From: Cyanobacteria bacterium UBA11370
GTDB lineage: Bacteria; Cyanobacteriota; Cyanobacteriia; Cyanobacteriales; Coleofasciculaceae
Direction: 5' to 3'
Length of the DNA stretch: 9,075 bases
Assembly (NCBI GenBank): GCA_003486645.1
Contig: DNGI01000382.1
Location: 1 to 9,075 of the forward strand
Position 1 is the stretch's first letter, and each line of letters opens with the position of its first letter. The notes below the pieces were generated by a model. It did no database searches and was not told the DNA's origin. It saw only the letters and a program-made list of their open reading frames with translations. Both the position numbers and the translations under genes were made by a program. This document shows, one piece after another, positions 5,807 to 9,075 of the stretch.

Positions 5807-6703
5807 ATGCCTGAAGTAACGAGTAAGCTGATCAACCAAAAACTGCAAATTAACAATGTCTTACATAAGCTTAGAAATAAATTGAACTCTTTTACCGTTG
5901 TTAATCTACAAGGTCAAGTATTAGGACGTGTACAAGATTTTTGTATCGATAATAACCGTCATCTCCATATGGTTATCTCTCCAACGTTCAGGCAAAATAG
6001 CACCCCTTACTTGCTATTAAGTCGTCACTATATTCATACGGTTGACCCTTCAAATCGAGAAGTTATTGTAGACTTATCTCAAGCAGAACTGGATCATTTA
6101 CCTGTATATCCTAAAGGAGGCAAAGTGACAGAAATGACAAATGGCTTTCCCAGAGAATTAGAAAATAATACTAATACACTTAAGTCTGGTGATACGTTGG
6201 ATAAGAATGAACATCAGATGGCAGAATCTGAAAATTTAACAGAATTTGAGCGTCAAAATTTTACCGAATCCGATAATACACCAGAGATAGTAGAAGAAGA
6301 AATTATTCGTTTATTAGAAGAAAAATTAGTCGTTAACCGCCACAAGCAAAAAGTTGGGGAGGTGGTGATTCGCAAAGAAATTGAAACGAGAATGGTAGAA
6401 GTACCCGTTCGACGGGAAAAATTGATTGTTGAACAAATTGGTTCAGAAACGAAAAAACTGGCAGAAATTGATTTAGGAGAAGGGGAAATTATCGGAATTG
6501 AGCCTAGAGTAGCTCCAAGTTATAATCAAGGTTATACTGTAACTGGAAACTTTATATCTCCGAAAGCAGCTAGTGATCTTTTAGAGGCGATCGCACTTCA
6601 AAATCGACATGGTTGTATTCAAGTACGGGTAGAATTAGTTGTGGACAATCCGGAACTTCAAGAAACCTATCAAAAGATGTTTGACCGCTGTTCTAAACGA
6701 TGA
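5807..6703 (+). CDS. PRC-barrel-like and partial DUF2382 protein with a distinct C-terminal domain
   Basis: This is a 298-residue soluble protein related to its upstream neighbour but more divergent. Residues about 27-100 look like a PRC-barrel (FTVVNLQGQVLGRVQDFCID, YLLLSRHYI, then LSQAELDHLPVY, which parallels LTKEQAQNLPEY in the neighbour). A polar Asn/Glu-rich linker spans about 105-160. Residues 168-210 align well with the first half of DUF2382 (LLEEKLVVN, KVGEVVIRKEIETRMVEVPV, EKLIVEQ). The second DUF2382 half is missing. In its place residues about 243-298 form a compact C-terminal segment (VTGNFISPKAASDLLEAIAL, GCIQVRVELVVDNPELQETY, MFDRCSKR) with two cysteines, C270 and C295. It follows a 274-base gap with a 19-base dyad and precedes the monooxygenase by 43 bases. 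Its function is unknown; a stress role is inferred from the domain. Confidence 0.8.
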   Translation: MPEVTSKLINQKLQINNVLHKLRNKLNSFTVVNLQGQVLGRVQDFCIDNNRHLHMVISPTFRQNSTPYLLLSRHYIHTVDPSNREVIVDLSQAELDHLPVYPKGGKVTEMTNGFPRELENNTNTLKSGDTLDKNEHQMAESENLTEFERQNFTESDNTPEIVEEEIIRLLEEKLVVNRHKQKVGEVVIRKEIETRMVEVPVRREKLIVEQIGSETKKLAEIDLGEGEIIGIEPRVAPSYNQGYTVTGNFISPKAASDLLEAIALQNRHGCIQVRVELVVDNPELQETYQKMFDRCSKR

Positions 6704-6746
6704 TAAACTAACAAGTATTCAATGCAAGCATAGCTAAAATAGTGAG

Positions 6747-7850
6747 ATGGTTTCTGCCAAACTTCGGATAGGCATTATCGGTGCAGGAACAACAGGTGTT
6801 TATCTGGCAACTTTGCTGGCGCGTCAAGGGTATCAGGTTGATCTATTTGAGAGATCGCCCCATCCTCGTGCTGAAGGCTGTGGTATTCTCCTGGTTACGG
6901 CGGGAATGAAAGCTTTACATGAGGGAAATCCTCAAATGTGCCAGAAGCTGATTAACTTAGGTGTAGCTGTAAAAACTTTTGAATTCCGCAATCTGCGTGA
7001 CCAACTCGTGAACTTAGAATCAGTCTCTTACGAGGAGAATGAATTGCCTGGACTGCTGGTACATCGAGGAGCAATTTTAAATACACTTCTTGAGGAGTTA
7101 CCGCCGAATTGTCTGCATTTAAACGCTCAATTCAAATCGGCTATACAATCTGATCAAGGAGTGATCGCCTATTTTTCTGATGGGAGTTATTGGAAAGGCG
7201 ATCTACTAATTGGATCGGATGGCATTTACTCAAAAGTTCGAGAATTTGTTGTCCCTGGAGTGCAACCGATTTATCTAGGTGATATTGTCTGGCGAGGAGT
7301 GGTTTCAGATACTATCTTCTGTACAGATGGGAACTTCATGGTCTACGTGCGAGGTCGGGGAATTTATGGTAATTTCTTCGACATTGGGAACGGACTTACA
7401 CACTGGGGATTTTTTATTGAAAAAGACCAGGAAAAGCATGAAGTGGGTACACCACAGCCGAAGAATATAGCGATTCCTCCTGAAGAATTAGCTAAACTTC
7501 CAGAGCGACCACGGGCTATTATTGAGTCTACTCCTCAAGATCAAATTTCATGTCGCTTTTCTTATGATATTGATCCCCTACCCCAACTCTACTCAGGACG
7601 AATTCTCTTACTCGGTGATGCTGCTCACGCAAAAAGTCCTACACGCGCTCGTGGAATGACCGCAGGGTTTGAAGATGCTCTAGCTTTATCCCACTATCTT
7701 AATTCAAAAACTAATGTTGATGAGGCACTGGAAGCCTTTCAAGCTGAACGAATGCCTATCGTTCACGAATATCAACGTACTAGCCGTGAGGTTAGCAGGA
7801 AGATAGGTCGTTCTCATAAGAAGATATCTACGAGTAGTGCTAGTAAATAG
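6747..7850 (+). CDS. FAD-dependent monooxygenase, PHBH/UbiH-like family
   Basis: This 367-residue protein resembles class A flavoprotein hydroxylases, which use NAD(P)H and O2 to hydroxylate or epoxidise small, often aromatic, molecules. Three family motifs are visible: the dinucleotide-binding GAGTTG (G12-G17) with E35 ending the second strand, the DG motif around D158-G159 (GDLLIGSDG), and the FAD-ribityl GD motif at G290-D291 (LLLGDAAHAKSP). The usual GQG after the GD motif is replaced by ARG (R302) within PTRARGMTAGFEDAL. It has no membrane helix, and its length is normal for single-component members. The start codon at 6747 places the Rossmann motif at residue 11, as expected, but only a weak, very close GTGAG precedes it. 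It starts 43 bases after the second DUF2382 gene and may share its transcript. The substrate cannot be told from sequence; zeaxanthin-epoxidase-like or salicylate-hydroxylase-like names would be over-precise. Confidence 0.88.
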   Translation: MVSAKLRIGIIGAGTTGVYLATLLARQGYQVDLFERSPHPRAEGCGILLVTAGMKALHEGNPQMCQKLINLGVAVKTFEFRNLRDQLVNLESVSYEENELPGLLVHRGAILNTLLEELPPNCLHLNAQFKSAIQSDQGVIAYFSDGSYWKGDLLIGSDGIYSKVREFVVPGVQPIYLGDIVWRGVVSDTIFCTDGNFMVYVRGRGIYGNFFDIGNGLTHWGFFIEKDQEKHEVGTPQPKNIAIPPEELAKLPERPRAIIESTPQDQISCRFSYDIDPLPQLYSGRILLLGDAAHAKSPTRARGMTAGFEDALALSHYLNSKTNVDEALEAFQAERMPIVHEYQRTSREVSRKIGRSHKKISTSSASK

Positions 7851-7909
7851 AGTAGCAAAAATCTAGCTTATCTCCGCAAACTTCTGATACTTTGAAAGGA
7901 TTCAGTCAC

Positions 7910-7925
7910 TTCTCCCTGGGGAGAA
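7910..7925. terminator. Hairpin between convergent genes
   Basis: TTCTCC and GGAGAA pair around a CTGG tetraloop, 59 bases after the monooxygenase stop and between two converging genes, where a shared terminator is expected. No clear T-run follows on the plus strand, so strength and mechanism are uncertain. Confidence 0.35.
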
Positions 7926-8066
7926 TACCTCGTCCAAATACCGTGCCAGTCCCGTAAATGGTTAGCACATAAATTTATCCAGTTTTGCTCTTTTAGATCC
8001 ATATTTTATTAGCCTATAATCTTAATTACACTTTATTAGCAATACTATACTATTGGTCTGATTCCT

Positions 8067-8915
8067 TTAAAATTGTTCTACTAAACTCATTAACTTTCGA
8101 TCAAGTTCAATAATATAATCCCGACCATAGGAATTATTTTCTAACCCTTCAATCAAATGATTCGGTAAATCTTGGCTAATCTGCTCACTACATGAACCCG
8201 CAGCAAGAGCGATCGCAGCCACCGTATCCACATCCCCAGTATAGGCAATACAATACTTCAAAAGTTCACTCATAGAAGTATTGTACTCAACCGCAGTAAT
8301 TGCGGCTCTCACACTCATCCAGCCTTTTGATTTGACTTCCCCACTCCACGGCTGCGACCATAAATAGCCAGGAACATGAGTGTCTAAAAATTTACCTAAA
8401 TCTTGTTTAGCGCCTAGCTTATAAATAAAATAATGAGACATCAATGCAGCAGCAACCGCCGCATTAATCCCATCGGGTGAGTTATGAGTAATCGCCGCTT
8501 GAATACTTGTAAATTCGATCACTTTTTCAACAGTAGGTAAAATTCCAATAGGTGCAGCACGCATAGAAGCACCACTTTTATCACTCGTCCAATTAATTTC
8601 TGCTAAAAACTGGCTTCCATCTTGAACGTTAAGCAAAAATTGATAAAATCTACGAGCATATCCTTCTCGTTGATCGCGCTTAAAAGTAGTGACAAATTTC
8701 TCAGCTAAAACCTCCCGCGTCCAAGGTTCTTGATCCACTAAAGTTTCAGCAATAGCAAGACTCATTTGGGTGTCATCGGTGTAACACCCTGGTCTAATTT
8801 GATAACGGGGATGTTGAACATATCGACTCAAATCATTATAAGACTTCACAAATTCAGAGTCAGCATATTCAAATCCCGCGCCGTAGGCATCACCAATCGC
8901 TAATTCAAGGAGCAT
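8067..8915 (-). CDS. ADP-ribosylglycohydrolase (DraG/ARH) family protein
   Basis: This 282-residue protein belongs to the ADP-ribosylglycohydrolase family, which removes ADP-ribose from proteins or related substrates using two metal ions. Visible signatures are LAIGDAYGAGFEY at the N-terminus, TDDT at residues 46-49 (metal-binding), SGASMRAAPIG around 114-124, THNSPDGI around 143-150 and the C-terminal GDVDTVAAIALAAGS, where D228 and D230 match the second metal-binding Asp pair. The first Gly of the common GGD-D motif is Thr here (T226). DraG itself reactivates nitrogenase reductase, but no nif gene or DraT partner is in the window, so the target is unknown and general ADP-ribose turnover or toxin reversal is equally possible. 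The ATG at 8915 has no Shine-Dalgarno sequence. It directly abuts a heptamer repeat that keeps the frame open to the window edge, so the true start could lie further upstream. It converges on the monooxygenase gene. Confidence 0.87.
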   Translation of the reverse strand: MLLELAIGDAYGAGFEYADSEFVKSYNDLSRYVQHPRYQIRPGCYTDDTQMSLAIAETLVDQEPWTREVLAEKFVTTFKRDQREGYARRFYQFLLNVQDGSQFLAEINWTSDKSGASMRAAPIGILPTVEKVIEFTSIQAAITHNSPDGINAAVAAALMSHYFIYKLGAKQDLGKFLDTHVPGYLWSQPWSGEVKSKGWMSVRAAITAVEYNTSMSELLKYCIAYTGDVDTVAAIALAAGSCSEQISQDLPNHLIEGLENNSYGRDYIIELDRKLMSLVEQF

Positions 8916-8917
8916 TT

Positions 8918-9063
8918 GTTGTTGGTTGTTGGTTGTTGGTTGTTGGTTGTTGGTTGTTGGTTGTTGGTTGTTGGTTGTTGGTTGTTGGTTGTTAGTTGTT
9001 GGTTGTTGGTTGTTGGTTGTTGGTTGTTGGTTGTTGGTTGTTGGTTGTTGGTTGTTGGTTGTT
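8918..9063. repeat. Heptamer tandem array (TTGTTGG)n, about 21 copies
   Basis: A 7-bp unit repeats in perfect phase for 146 bases, broken only by a G-to-A change at 8994. It begins two bases upstream of the ATG of the ADP-ribosylglycohydrolase gene and ends 12 bases before the window edge. On the gene's strand the unit is CCAACAA, which has no stop codon in any frame. Translated in frame with the gene it gives the repeating heptad T-T-N-N-Q-Q-P. This is a cyanobacterial-type short tandem repeat. Such arrays change copy number by strand slippage, and here that would alter promoter spacing, the leader or an N-terminal extension. Confidence 0.95.
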
Positions 9064-9075
9064 ATACAAATTTTA

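Noticed and set aside
8918..9063. Possible CRISPR array
   Set aside because: The unit is only 7 bp with no spacers between copies; it is a simple tandem repeat.

Overview
The window most likely comes from a filamentous cyanobacterium. Four perfect copies of the HIP1 octamer GCGATCGC (1336, 2280, 6587, 8209), heptameric short tandem repeats (ATTAGCC-type at 1033-1053, TTGTTGG-type at 8918-9063), a cyanobacterial DUF2811-type protein and PRC-barrel/DUF2382 proteins all point that way. The genus cannot be fixed from sequence alone.

Layout. Left part (1-1173): one small DUF2811-like gene on the minus strand, then about 900 bases without a gene. This gap holds short repeats, a row of TGTGGAAAA (DnaA-box-like) sites spaced 21 bp apart, and a strong G-quadruplex-type purine tract. 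Next (1174-2871, minus) is a GAF + HD-GYP protein, a predicted cyclic-di-GMP phosphodiesterase with a His/Cys-rich insertion inside its catalytic domain. A 933-base non-coding gap (2872-3804) follows, with one long, nearly perfect hairpin at 3081-3118. Four plus-strand genes come next: a BON-domain lipoprotein (3805-4275), two related PRC-barrel/DUF2382 proteins (4687-5532 and 5807-6703) and an FAD-dependent monooxygenase (6747-7850). At the right end an ADP-ribosylglycohydrolase-family gene (8067-8915, minus) converges on the monooxygenase. Its start codon touches a run of about 21 copies of a 7-bp repeat that reaches almost to the window edge.

How the genes may work together. The BON lipoprotein and the two DUF2382 proteins are the type of protein found in general envelope or osmotic/desiccation stress regulons, and each has a strong Shine-Dalgarno sequence, so they look like a stress-response cluster. 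The monooxygenase follows the second DUF2382 gene after only 43 bases and may be co-transcribed. The phosphodiesterase and the ADP-ribosylglycohydrolase are signalling or protein-modification enzymes with no visible partner here. The points most worth a second look are the DnaA-box row (candidate oriC or DnaA-regulated site), the heptamer array that leaves the reading frame open into the ADP-ribosylglycohydrolase gene, the long intergenic hairpin, and the paired DUF2382 proteins with different C-termini. No complete new defence or mobile system is visible.
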